From: a virus
Direction: 5' to 3' (one strand)
Virus record (IMG/VR): IMGVR_UViG_3300024262_000232
Span: 1-24,323 of that record
DNA: 24,323 nucleotides
The position numbers were made by a program, and so were the translations under genes. The notes under the pieces were generated by a model. That model made no database searches and had not been told where the DNA came from. It saw only the letters and a list, made by a program, of their open reading frames with translations. This document shows, piece by piece, positions 16,101-23,766 of this stretch. How positions within the stretch are numbered: the first letter of the stretch is position 1; every line of letters starts with the position of its first letter.

Positions 16101-16640
16101 GCCTTCTTGGATGACTACACCACTTGAGTAGTGGGTCTTGGCTTCTTTGAGGATTTGGCCGATTTCTACAGCGTTGAAAGTGGCGTTTTCATTGACTGGC
16201 AGTTCATAGATACTGCCGTCTTTGCAACGGACTCTTTTGCTTTCTGGGATGATTCGGCTTGAGAATCGATGCAAACTCATCCGATTAAAGGCTGAATTTA
16301 CGGCCTTTTTGTCTTCTGATTCGACGGCTTCGACGAGTAATTTACATGCGTCTGCGAATTCGTCTTGCTTACCTTCGTCGACAATCTCGATCGGGGTAAT
16401 GTTGCTCAGTTTTGGCGTTGGTTTAGAAGTGTACTTGGCGAGAATGTACTGGTCAGATGTAGCGTCTTCAAATAGTAACTCTGTACCATTTAAAGCCACC
16501 AACTTCCAATCGCGGTTTACCTTCTTACCAGCTTTGCGGACACAACCAGCAGCTTCGTTAAGCTGAGTATTGAATCCACTGTTGATAAGACGGATAAACT
16601 TTCGCACATCGAGTTGTTGAGGCTTTGTGTAGGCCGACAT
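13161..16640 (-). CDS. Giant acidic head-associated protein, hypothetical
   Basis: A 1159-residue protein of unknown family lies between portal and prohead protease, where T4 has only the small core genes 67 and 68. The N-terminal 390 residues look folded, with an early beta-rich part and then helices. Residues about 404-556 are rich in Asp and Gly, and about 865-985 are almost pure Asp/Glu/Ser. DKDGNGRPDFIDKK (about 984-997) resembles a calcium-binding loop, and a folded C-terminal domain of about 160 residues follows. Sequences such as FKISES and SPFGES could be gp21 cut sites. It may be an oversized core protein. The ATG at 16640 (AGGA upstream) is preferred to the TTG at 16664. Confidence 0.85.
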   Translation of the reverse strand: MSAYTKPQQLDVRKFIRLINSGFNTQLNEAAGCVRKAGKKVNRDWKLVALNGTELLFEDATSDQYILAKYTSKPTPKLSNITPIEIVDEGKQDEFADACKLLVEAVESEDKKAVNSAFNRMSLHRFSSRIIPESKRVRCKDGSIYELPVNENATFNAVEIGQILKEAKTHYSSGVVIQEGKIVAYNGSGNKLRIDPLLPYAVRARSLRQVAIDGHANQQFRRAVLESASLLAEGKNEESAKTIGRALQKDEEFTLLSEGQMIGVVANCLATEAIFNDKLASDLGVMAHQLNLKLNRGTIVREWRKTAKKAGSTVLLENVHRLENASNFDSALSKFLYILFEDSGGRDTKILMLRTTLEKMSNDIPGIAKDPNLNEKMQSLIGRLKNDQVDEATLFEAEDVVAAVGDELQDTETLDDFDAIGGGGDEEFDLSNMDDEAADATGDSMVQDDGKGGTTITINSPLIQIGGDSGTPDDGAEADLDGAMGNDLDVDPDALDVDLADTDEADGMGDLGGEEGQQTDPLAVGGVDDEDTFDFDLDGTDEEDEDENAQPSPFGESVQSPVHYEMKSGSEDDMPPTSFPKRGFKISESVNTYGQKLLQQGGLIDDVLSTMHSLVLAGQDNIQEAAGSALKVLKISYPKASQWQVVQEAVAAYESADMEAVAEDADDPNYQLQSGRNPVHARIVNLGEEADEESDDEEKVEEEQLRGPNTNPLGINNSDNKDPVVEWSNVGNGVSHGICENTKFILGHSALDKMELRSIDGSVTVPVPTPLCESALGSLNLADTSAKPFHKWVGQIVESIQPLTELEDDDLDDAIDQTDDDDDMLSVYSAPGDEDDYGMDDMYELKMVHTETGEEVNVAARPDGTLVPTGEETSGDDEDADDNFEGSDDDRSDDDGDDEGSEDDEDSDGGDDGSGSDSGSPVPPQFKKDSDDSDDGDDDSEDGDDDDSDDEEESGEDEEDDAGEEEDSEESDDSDDKPAFLKESKDKDGNGRPDFIDKKIADKKGKKDEPIEEGPYDYTQESYDAELGLYWYQNAWYVGDGPVQSMVDQPAPAVIQQLAAKLGITNQVAKGQIDSDQLIFAIGLDIDYEGESFRGDMSGPIDQAEAPFDDRSARITGAKVKLDLPDGTKKEIPLGQDVVRALAAEMDDDLGSWAAERQY

Positions 16641-16687
16641 TGGCGTAAGTATCCTATAAAACAAACGTTAGACAGATGTTAAATGCT

Positions 16688-16701
16688 GGATTATATTTGT
16701 C
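16688..16701 (-). promoter_or_regulatory. Putative late promoter motif
   Basis: Minus-strand GACAAATATAATCC lies in the gap between portal and the acidic-protein gene, 48 bases before the ATG at 16640. It matches GACAAATATAGTGG at 7818-7831 in 11 of 14 positions, including the first ten. A start here would give extra transcripts for core, protease, scaffold and capsid. Confidence 0.45.
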
Positions 16702-16712
16702 GAGAAGACGTA

Positions 16713-18803
16713 TTAACCATACACAGCGGCATTCACGTCATCTTGAGTAATTTTACCAGTCGCTTCGTGATGTTCAAGTGCCACGATGGCATTTTCGCGA
16801 TCAATATCAAGAAGTAACTGCTCACGTTTGATCGTGTGTTCAGCAGCTTCTTGAATAATTTTTTGATCAGGTACTTCACCGAATATTTTTTGAGAAGCTT
16901 CATCTGGATCATAATATTCCAACGTATACTTCTCTCGAATCTCGTCGATACCTTCTAAAACCAATTCATCACTTTTCTTATTACTATTTTGTGTTCCGAC
17001 CGGAACCCCAAGTAATTCATTAGATTCAATAATCGCAGAACAAATTGAATTGTCGCGTTTATTCTTACCCAAAAGAATGAGAGATTGAAGCTGGGATATT
17101 TTACCTCTTACAACAGCTTGTTTTTCTAGAATAGCGTTTTGTTGCTCTAATTTTTGGAGCCTATAATCAAGGGATTCACCAAACATTGATTCTTCGTCGT
17201 CTTCGCCTCCGCCAACGGCGTCTAACAATGCACCACCGCCCAGATCTCCACCGCCACCTAGATCATCGCCACCTAGATCATCGCCGCCTAAATCATCGCC
17301 GCCCAGATCATCGCCGCCCAAATCATCAGCTGCATCTTCACCACCAAACATATCAGCACCGCCGCCACCAAGACCGCCGCCGCCACCAAGACCGCCGCCG
17401 CCAAGTTCTGGAGCAGCCTCATCACCCATGTCTGTGTTGCCCTTGAGCATCATTTGTTCAATTTCGTCTGGGCTCAAATCGGTGAAGTGTGATAGAATCC
17501 ATTCTTTAGGGAACCATCCCAATTCGCGAAGGTCGGCCATAATATTGACACGAGTTTGCCATGTCTCAATTCGATACAATTCTTCCATTGCCGAATTGAC
17601 CATCATAGTGGTCCAGAAAGAATTCATCTCATCACGAGAGTAACCCTTTAATGCCAAATGCACAAGAGCAATTTTAGTCAGACCAACAGCCATGACTTGT
17701 TGAATCCAACCAACATTCTTGGCGAAATCACTACTAGTCTGACTTAATGGTTTCCCATCTTCACCACCGGTCTTGTCACCAATACCAAGTCTGGATGGGG
17801 GGATTTTGGTGGGAGCTATCATTTTCTTGAGGAAGTATTCAATATCCTCAATTTGTCCGAGATTGTCAGCACCTTGGAGAGTCTCAATATCAGGCCCTGA
17901 ACCATCTGGGCGTTTTGGTAGAAAGAAATCGTCTTCTTGGGTCAATGGTGCATATCGTTCATCGAATTGACCATTAGATGGGTTATAGAATCTTTTGTTC
18001 TTAAATCCAGCTGCGATTTTACGCAAGTATTCAGGAACCTGAGTGCTGGGAATATTACCAACTGGAATGGTGAATTTCCTCTTTTGGGGGGCACGAGTCA
18101 ATCGATAGATGACAGCCGCACTTTCCATCAGAATCAGTTGTTTGAAAGCTTTCCGCCCACCTTCGATAACTGACTTACCATAAGGGTGGTATTTGGCTTC
18201 AAAATTCGTCAAGCGGAAGTGGACGACTTCCCACGGGTGTAAGAAGTATGATTGATTGAGTTCAGGGTCGGCATAATGGAATGCAACAAGATCACCAGTT
18301 GACGTTTCGACTCTGGTAAAGTTGTAGACATCGAGCCTTTTAATACCGATAACGCCGGTTCTGGTCTTGTCGAGGATGATTCGAAATGCACAATCGCCGT
18401 ACTTGCAGAGATAGCGGACCATTGATCGACATTGGTGATCGATCATCAAAGTCTTGTTGAAGAGATCTTGGACTTCTTTTTTGACTCTGGTACTTTCGCC
18501 GTAAACTTGGACGATGTGGCCGGTTTCTGGATTGACTACACATGATTCGTCAGCGTACATGTCTAGGGCGAGAGAGATCTCACCCATTTCATCCATCTTG
18601 TCGTAGTCTTTGTATCTCTCACGTCGGAAATAGTTGACTTGAATACTTTGGATAATTGCCGATTGTAGCCCGTTTCGCTCGGGACCGGCACTAGTGAGAG
18701 TATCCAGTGAGGGCTGGTCTTGGAGAATGTTTTCATGGCGATATAGACCAGAGCCACTAATATAGGCTCGTAATCTATCGAACGCCAGCCAATTACTAGG
18801 CAT
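16713..18803 (-). CDS. 20: Portal protein (T4 gp20-like)
   Basis: This 696-residue protein forms the dodecameric ring through which DNA enters the head and on which the prohead nucleates. Residues 232-340 carry the gp20 signature: IYRLTRAPQKRKF, VGNIP, YLRKIAAGFKNK, EDDFFLPKR, ETLQGADNLGQIEDIEYFLKK and PPSRL. It is about 170 residues longer than T4 gp20. The extra length is a C-terminal Gly/Asp-rich linker with GGDDL repeats (about 460-535) and a helical tail with a coiled-coil-like stretch (DYRLQKLEQQNAILEKQ). The ATG at 18803 overlaps the terminase stop by eight bases, so packaging motor and portal are translated together. Confidence 0.92.
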   Translation of the reverse strand: MPSNWLAFDRLRAYISGSGLYRHENILQDQPSLDTLTSAGPERNGLQSAIIQSIQVNYFRRERYKDYDKMDEMGEISLALDMYADESCVVNPETGHIVQVYGESTRVKKEVQDLFNKTLMIDHQCRSMVRYLCKYGDCAFRIILDKTRTGVIGIKRLDVYNFTRVETSTGDLVAFHYADPELNQSYFLHPWEVVHFRLTNFEAKYHPYGKSVIEGGRKAFKQLILMESAAVIYRLTRAPQKRKFTIPVGNIPSTQVPEYLRKIAAGFKNKRFYNPSNGQFDERYAPLTQEDDFFLPKRPDGSGPDIETLQGADNLGQIEDIEYFLKKMIAPTKIPPSRLGIGDKTGGEDGKPLSQTSSDFAKNVGWIQQVMAVGLTKIALVHLALKGYSRDEMNSFWTTMMVNSAMEELYRIETWQTRVNIMADLRELGWFPKEWILSHFTDLSPDEIEQMMLKGNTDMGDEAAPELGGGGLGGGGGLGGGGADMFGGEDAADDLGGDDLGGDDLGGDDLGGDDLGGGGDLGGGALLDAVGGGEDDEESMFGESLDYRLQKLEQQNAILEKQAVVRGKISQLQSLILLGKNKRDNSICSAIIESNELLGVPVGTQNSNKKSDELVLEGIDEIREKYTLEYYDPDEASQKIFGEVPDQKIIQEAAEHTIKREQLLLDIDRENAIVALEHHEATGKITQDDVNAAVYG
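17252..17326. repeat. Five tandem 15-bp units in the portal gene
   Basis: Units starting at 17252, 17267, 17282, 17297 and 17312 read CGCC(A/G)CC(T/C)A(G/A)ATCAT on the plus strand and encode GGDDL five times. The array sits in a wider Gly-rich linker at about 17215-17415, whose copy number could vary by slippage. Confidence 0.9.
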
Positions 18804-21800
18804 AATATGATTTTCTCTTTACAACAGCTTGATCGATTGTTTTCCTATCGCCTAACCACAAGTCTCTAGCAAAGCCAGCTACTTGGTCTTCATAAGAGGT
18901 AGATTCTTCGCCAGTATCGGGATGGTCGACCGAAACTGGGCCGACTAAACTCGGATCATGTGCCATGATAGTAGCATCGGGTGATTCACCCATGAAACTA
19001 ATATCCAAATCTCTCTTGAACGGCAATACTTTACTTTTATCTGGATCAGGATTACTTACCAATGCCACTAATCCAAGACCAGCACCTAAACAAAGGTCGT
19101 CGTGACAACCGACTTCAGCTCCGGTTTTCCCGGTTGGCCGACCACCACGATCACGATGATTAATATATGTGCATAATTGATCATGCAATCGTGAACTATA
19201 AACCTTCACACAACCTGGAGATCCCAACAAGTCAACCATCAACTTATTAAGCCCGATTTTAGTAATGTCAGTTGTGAAGTGTCCATAAGGGTCAAGCTTT
19301 GGTTTCATACCAGCTTTATCAGGAATCCGAATTCTTCGCCAGAGATTGGGATAACCATACTCAAGACGAAGTTCATCGATAACTCCATCACCACCGTTAT
19401 TGCGTTCCACATTAACCATTGCATTATTGTAGAATCGACCTAACATGTCAATATAAGGACAAAGCATCTTAGGGATACATCGCATCATCATTTCTGCGAC
19501 TTGTTCACCCGTCTCAAGACAAAAAACTTCCAAACCATGAAAGTCATTGCCACGACCAGTCATCGTATCAACACCCAAAGTATAAGTGTAACCTTGGGGA
19601 GCATCAGGATGTTGGCGAACCGGCATTTCCCAAAACCAGAGCCCTTGGTTACCCTCAAAATCGAAGTCGAGAACAATTGGTTCTCGCTTGATAGGATGCA
19701 TATATTGATGAATACCCTTGGCGATTTTAATGGGTTTACGGATCATTCCATCAATAGTATCGAGGTTCACAGGTGGGAGAACTGTCTTACCAGAACTAAC
19801 AACCCGAGCCAAGATTTCCTGATCGAATTTCCAAGTTTCTCCTTCTTCAGCCAGAGCATTGTATTGCTGTTCTAACCAAGGAGACCAATATGGACCATAC
19901 TTTTCTCGTTCATCAGCAGTTTGGCACTCACGAATTCCATCACATGGAGCGATTCGAACCTGCTCATTAGTACCCTTGTCTTTGTATTCAATTTCCCAAT
20001 CCATGTCGTACCAGTTGATCTCAATCAGATTGAAACCATTAGTGCCTTGCTCAGCTCCTTTGAGCATTTTGTAGTACCAGTCACCCATACCGTTTAATGT
20101 GCTCACCACGATGACACGTCCACCGTGCTGAAGCGTGTTGTGACTTACAAGGCTGTTGGAAATGTAACAATGTTTCTCGGGGACTTGGATATCGAATGTT
20201 TCTCGAATGTCCTCTTCTACTTTGACAATTCGATCGACGAAAAGCTTGTTTTTGACTAGCCAGCTGTTAATATCGCCCACATTGAAACGCAGCAGACCAC
20301 GAATATCATTATATCGAATGCGACCGTAAGAACCACATCGACTAATCGTTTCATCGGTTGGATTCTCCCTAATTAAAGTATTACATTCTTGTTCAAATAA
20401 ATGAACTAGCACTGGATGATCTGTGTTGTATGATTGTCCAGATTCAGCACAAAGACGAAGATCATGTCTGGTAGAATAAAAATGATCTAAAAAGACATTG
20501 CCCAAATCGGAATCGACTACAATTAATCGATGTTGTTCTGTCGAAGTGGTTGTAACAGAAATTGGAAATCCAAAATCGAACATCAGATTTTGAATATCAT
20601 TAACCAATTGTTTGCTATCGAAGATAGCACCAATCCTTTTGCCGCTCGCACTTTGAGCGTCGATTATTCCACACAAGACGTGATAATATTGATCACGGCC
20701 AAGGGCGAAAATTTCATCACTAATTGAACGTTCATCTAATGGAGTAGTCAATTGAAAACCATACTTCTCGGCAAGTTCGAAAACTTTAGGTGAAGTGATT
20801 TTCAGTTGTCTTTTGTTGATAACATAGCCATTGGGTCCGAAGACAGCTTCACAAGCCTCTGCGAATTCTTTAGTTTGCAATTGGCTGTTGAATTTGGTGT
20901 GCACGTCTTTACCGACTTTGGTAGCTCTTGGGTATAAGATACCAGCCATGTATAATTCGTGATTGATCTTTTGTTTTGTCGGTAGATCACCAAGCCTGGT
21001 AACGATGTATTCACCAGGGGTGACATTGTTGACATATTGCCAAACGTAGTCGCCGTTCGGGCTTATTACTCTGATTCGATGGTTTGGAGTAGCTGTTATT
21101 TCTAAGCCTAGTTCTGTCGTGATCTTGCGTACGGGTGCTACGCCGGATAGATAGACTTTATCGGCTGAGAAAATACCTTCGTCTGTTTGGATATCGATAT
21201 TGATATCTTGCCAACGTTCTTTACCTTTTGGCAATGAACCCATACGGATTAAACCACTGCTGGTTGTCAACAGTGTTTCGGCTACAACACAAGAATATCC
21301 TGATGCCCACATACGGTCCATACTCGGTATAAAAGCGGCTTCGTCAATAATATTTAGTGAGGCAGAGTGAGATCGGAGCACTTCTGGACTACTGGTCAAT
21401 GATTTGATGCTTGATCCGTTGGGGAATACAATTTCGTGCTCATTGCGTTTGGTCGGTTCCCAGAGTTTCTGCATCCATTCTGGGAGGTTATCAAACAAGA
21501 AAGTGATGTTACGTCGCAAGAAATTTTTAGCGTCGTCTTCTTTCTTAGAGATAATTAGAATGGTTTGATAAGGGAAGAACATTCCTTGGTGCAAAGCATA
21601 AGCACCTGAGATTTGGGAAATTCCACACTGTCGGCATTTTCGGACGATATTAAAACGGTGCGAGTCGAATGAATCTAGGGCTTTGAGCTGATATTTAAAT
21701 GGAACAAATGGAACGATACCAGCAGATGGGTGTTGGATACTGCAATGTTCAGATAAGAAATAAGCTATAGATTTCTGGCATTTTAATATTTCTTTTTCGA

Positions 21801-21810
21801 GTTCGCCCAT
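18796..21810 (-). CDS. 17: Large terminase subunit (T4 gp17-like) with intein
   Basis: This is the DNA-packaging ATPase and nuclease. The 1004-residue precursor holds a 385-residue intein (residues 174-558). The joined exteins have 619 residues, close to T4 gp17 (610). The ATPase has a deviant Walker A, RKCRQCGISQ (58-67), with Lys displaced from the classical place as in many phage terminases. LNIIDEAAF (152-160) is Walker B and VVSTLNG (568-574) the coupling motif. The nuclease has acidic residues Asp748 (LGVDTMTGRG), Glu801 (NVERNN) and Asp904/905 (GCHDDLCLG). The start is ATG at 21810, just after the probable small terminase. Confidence 0.95.
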   Translation of the reverse strand: MGELEKEILKCQKSIAYFLSEHCSIQHPSAGIVPFVPFKYQLKALDSFDSHRFNIVRKCRQCGISQISGAYALHQGMFFPYQTILIISKKEDDAKNFLRRNITFLFDNLPEWMQKLWEPTKRNEHEIVFPNGSSIKSLTSSPEVLRSHSASLNIIDEAAFIPSMDRMWASGYSCVVAETLLTTSSGLIRMGSLPKGKERWQDINIDIQTDEGIFSADKVYLSGVAPVRKITTELGLEITATPNHRIRVISPNGDYVWQYVNNVTPGEYIVTRLGDLPTKQKINHELYMAGILYPRATKVGKDVHTKFNSQLQTKEFAEACEAVFGPNGYVINKRQLKITSPKVFELAEKYGFQLTTPLDERSISDEIFALGRDQYYHVLCGIIDAQSASGKRIGAIFDSKQLVNDIQNLMFDFGFPISVTTTSTEQHRLIVVDSDLGNVFLDHFYSTRHDLRLCAESGQSYNTDHPVLVHLFEQECNTLIRENPTDETISRCGSYGRIRYNDIRGLLRFNVGDINSWLVKNKLFVDRIVKVEEDIRETFDIQVPEKHCYISNSLVSHNTLQHGGRVIVVSTLNGMGDWYYKMLKGAEQGTNGFNLIEINWYDMDWEIEYKDKGTNEQVRIAPCDGIRECQTADEREKYGPYWSPWLEQQYNALAEEGETWKFDQEILARVVSSGKTVLPPVNLDTIDGMIRKPIKIAKGIHQYMHPIKREPIVLDFDFEGNQGLWFWEMPVRQHPDAPQGYTYTLGVDTMTGRGNDFHGLEVFCLETGEQVAEMMMRCIPKMLCPYIDMLGRFYNNAMVNVERNNGGDGVIDELRLEYGYPNLWRRIRIPDKAGMKPKLDPYGHFTTDITKIGLNKLMVDLLGSPGCVKVYSSRLHDQLCTYINHRDRGGRPTGKTGAEVGCHDDLCLGAGLGLVALVSNPDPDKSKVLPFKRDLDISFMGESPDATIMAHDPSLVGPVSVDHPDTGEESTSYEDQVAGFARDLWLGDRKTIDQAVVKRKSYYA
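20137..21291 (-). mobile_element. Intein in the large terminase, with degenerate LAGLIDADG region
   Basis: Splicing motifs are complete. Cys1 opens CVVAETLLTTSSG. Block B is TATPNHRIRV with its His at intein residue 71. Block F is TFDIQVPEKHCYISN. The end is LVSHN, followed by extein Thr. Removal joins WASGYS to TLQHGGRVIVV, between Walker B and the coupling motif. The middle has two LAGLIDADG-like helices, LYMAGILYPRAT (113-124) and VLCGIIDAQSASG (205-217). The first lacks the catalytic acid, so the endonuclease is probably weak or dead while splicing should still work. Confidence 0.92.
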
Positions 21811-21820
21811 GCGAGTATTC

Positions 21821-22372
21821 CTAATTTGTCTTGGCTTTCATGCCAGCTTCTAGGATGCTGATCAGTGATGAACTACCGACCGCAGTATTGTTATTATTGG
21901 TTATTTGTTTTGTGGGTCCCTTTCGAGCTGACAAGATTTTAGCTTGTGATTCAAGGGCTTTCACGATGGTCATGTTGATACTAGATCTGGTATCAATAGC
22001 TTGAATTAATCTCGATATCGTGCCGCCATGAACTACTCTATCCTGGCTTGTGATCAAGTCTTTGATTAATTGGATGGCAGCCGTGGCCTCATTACGATCT
22101 TCCTCACAGTTGGATAGAACGAGTTCAGTGAGGGTACGGGCCTTTTCGATGACGAATTCTTCGAATTCGTCTGTAATTTCTTCATCCTCTGGTTGATCGT
22201 TTTTGAGGATGCTTTGGCTTATGACTTGTGGACCAGGATTCCGTTCTGGTTCAATCACCAATTCACCGTTCACCTGAGGTGATTCAAGTGTAGAATCTAA
22301 CTCAGAGAGCATAGCCTCCATTTCTTCAAGAGGATTTTGCATCTCTTTGTTGTTGTTCGGTTGATTTGTCAT
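21821..22372 (-). CDS. Probable small terminase subunit
   Basis: The product is 183 residues from the ATG at 22372, with AGAGG 11 bases upstream. A longer GTG frame from 22456 lies inside the previous gene. The call rests on position, ten bases before the large terminase, and on the layout: an acidic N-terminus, a helical middle (about residues 75-165, with EEFVIEKARTLTELVL and SINMTIVKALESQAKIL) and a polar C-terminus. T4 gp16 (164 residues) has a similar helical core. No clear residue-level match is visible by eye. In the family this protein recognises viral DNA and stimulates gp17. Confidence 0.6.
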   Translation of the reverse strand: MTNQPNNNKEMQNPLEEMEAMLSELDSTLESPQVNGELVIEPERNPGPQVISQSILKNDQPEDEEITDEFEEFVIEKARTLTELVLSNCEEDRNEATAAIQLIKDLITSQDRVVHGGTISRLIQAIDTRSSINMTIVKALESQAKILSARKGPTKQITNNNNTAVGSSSLISILEAGMKAKTN

Positions 22373-22775
22373 GTCCGTGTTCACCTCTACCGTGATCTTG
22401 AGTGTGGCCGCTTCTCTTGCGTTTTGGAGTGACTCGTCCTGACATTCGTTCACCACCCAGCTTCTGACGGCCCCCGTGAGTTATATGGCCTTTGGTGGCA
22501 CTTTTCCGGACTCGACGGAGTATTCGTTCTCGCACAGCGTCACCGACATCTTCTAGAAGCATGTTGACATCTTCAAGAGTAGCGGTAGATTCAGCGATTT
22601 TGACGAAAACGGGATCAATGTCTGGAGTGAGATTATTCTCTTTACAGGCAATAATATAATCCCGAGGCGTAATTTTTACGCCTTTTTCTTCGAGGATTTC
22701 TTGGACTTTTTCGAACGACGGGGCTTGCTTGGTGCAGACGCTGAGGACCCATTCGAACTTGTTCGTTTCAGCCAT
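22326..22775 (-). CDS. Hypothetical protein with basic C-terminal tail
   Basis: The 149-residue product is unknown. Residues 1-80 look like a compact helical domain (FEWVLSVCTKQAPSFEKVQE; NLTPDIDPVFVKIAES). The last 60 are strongly basic and His-rich (GRVTPKRKRSGHTQDHGRG), suggesting nucleic-acid contact. The ATG at 22775 has AAGGA about ten bases upstream. The gene overlaps both neighbours, by 100 bases upstream and 47 downstream. Position next to the terminase suggests a packaging or head-completion role, but that is inference. Confidence 0.6.
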   Translation of the reverse strand: MAETNKFEWVLSVCTKQAPSFEKVQEILEEKGVKITPRDYIIACKENNLTPDIDPVFVKIAESTATLEDVNMLLEDVGDAVRERILRRVRKSATKGHITHGGRQKLGGERMSGRVTPKRKRSGHTQDHGRGEHGHDKSTEQQQRDAKSS

Positions 22776-22867
22776 CTATCTCGTTCCTTGGGGTCAACAA
22801 ATGAACTGACACGATCTCCCCACGCATAAGGAAAGAACGCACCATCACTAACATATTTTAACTGCAT
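22676..22867 (-). CDS. Small hypothetical protein with Lys-rich tail
   Basis: This is a 63-residue frame. The first 35 residues (MQLKYVSDGAFFPYAWGDRV and on) look like a real protein, and the rest is Ser/Lys-rich (KPRRSKKSKKSSKKKA). Its ATG overlaps the end of the sigma-like gene by ten bases, as expected for coupled translation. The last 100 bases are shared in another frame with the next gene, whose protein there looks well ordered. It may be a true overlapping gene or a shortened one. No family is recognised. Confidence 0.45.
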   Translation of the reverse strand: MQLKYVSDGAFFPYAWGDRVSSFVDPKERDRWLKRTSSNGSSASAPSKPRRSKKSKKSSKKKA

Positions 22868-23766
22868 CGTAATTCTTTTGCATTGAAATTCTCTGCATGT
22901 AATTCTAACATCACTTGCAGTACGATCAAAGCATGATCCACAGTTTTACGTTCGACTCCAGAGATGGTACACAGTTTCTTCTTGAAATTCTTATCCGGAT
23001 CAGACTCACTTGAAAGTTCAACCAAAGCATCTACCACAGCACAATACTCAGGATTAAACCACATTTCGGCTTTAGCCTGCATCAAAGCACTGACATATTG
23101 TTCATTATTGCCGCTAGAATGCTTGCGATTAATAAACTCAGTATAATTATCGCCATTACGCACATCACGAGTGTCTTTCTTGACATAAGCCAAAATGACA
23201 GTACGAGCAACCTGCGACCACATGTTAAAGACTTTAGACATTCCACGATATAGAATGTCATAAGTCCCACCATACAATCCTTGAGAAGGCTCAATGTAAG
23301 CGTCAGCTTTAAGCACCGCCCCACAATGTGGGCACTTTGGATGCATTTTCACTAAACGTTCAGGGGGCGTGATCCCAAATTCAAATTGAGCAGGCTCATA
23401 CAGAATACTAGCATTCGGTCGATCCCAAGAGAAACAACTTCGACAATGAGGTCGGGCTCGATACTTGTAGAGGGTGCGTTCGATTTGCATGTAAGCAACA
23501 TGCACTAATTCGTTCAACGCACTGGGGTCATGGCCCCTATAGATGTTGTACAATCCTTGCTTGCGAATAAGTTGAATGATCAATTCATTCGCATGTTCCA
23601 TGATAGAATTTCGATATTCCACACTGGTGGTACCAGTCCAGATGTATCTAGTCAGCTTCCATTCCACTATCTCGTTGATGAAATAGTGTTTCTTTTTGAG
23701 TTCCTCCGCGTCCGGTCTTAGGTCTGGCCGGAGGACGGAAGTTTCGGGAAATGAGTGACGGGCCAT
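22858..23766 (-). CDS. 55: Late sigma factor (T4 gp55-like) with zinc-ribbon insert
   Basis: This 302-residue protein probably directs host RNA polymerase to late promoters. FINEIVEWKLTRYIW (29-43) matches the start of gp55 (ELLQAIIDWK). SALNELVHVAYMQIERTLYK (82-101) and KVFNMWSQVARTVILAYVKK (178-197) look like the two halves of sigma region 2 (gp55 ...GLHNF... AYITQACFNAFVQRIKKE). Between them lie about 75 residues with Cys108, Cys111, Cys145 and Cys148 (CRSC, CPHC), a probable zinc ribbon absent from T4 gp55. A C-terminal helical part follows. The ATG at 23766 overlaps the helicase end by 119 bases. No clear ribosome site is seen. Confidence 0.65.
   Translation of the reverse strand: MARHSFPETSVLRPDLRPDAEELKKKHYFINEIVEWKLTRYIWTGTTSVEYRNSIMEHANELIIQLIRKQGLYNIYRGHDPSALNELVHVAYMQIERTLYKYRARPHCRSCFSWDRPNASILYEPAQFEFGITPPERLVKMHPKCPHCGAVLKADAYIEPSQGLYGGTYDILYRGMSKVFNMWSQVARTVILAYVKKDTRDVRNGDNYTEFINRKHSSGNNEQYVSALMQAKAEMWFNPEYCAVVDALVELSSESDPDKNFKKKLCTISGVERKTVDHALIVLQVMLELHAENFNAKELRCS

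Noticed and set aside
17252-17326. Tandem repeats as a possible CRISPR array
   Set aside because: The units are 15 bp with no spacers and encode GGDDL in the portal frame.
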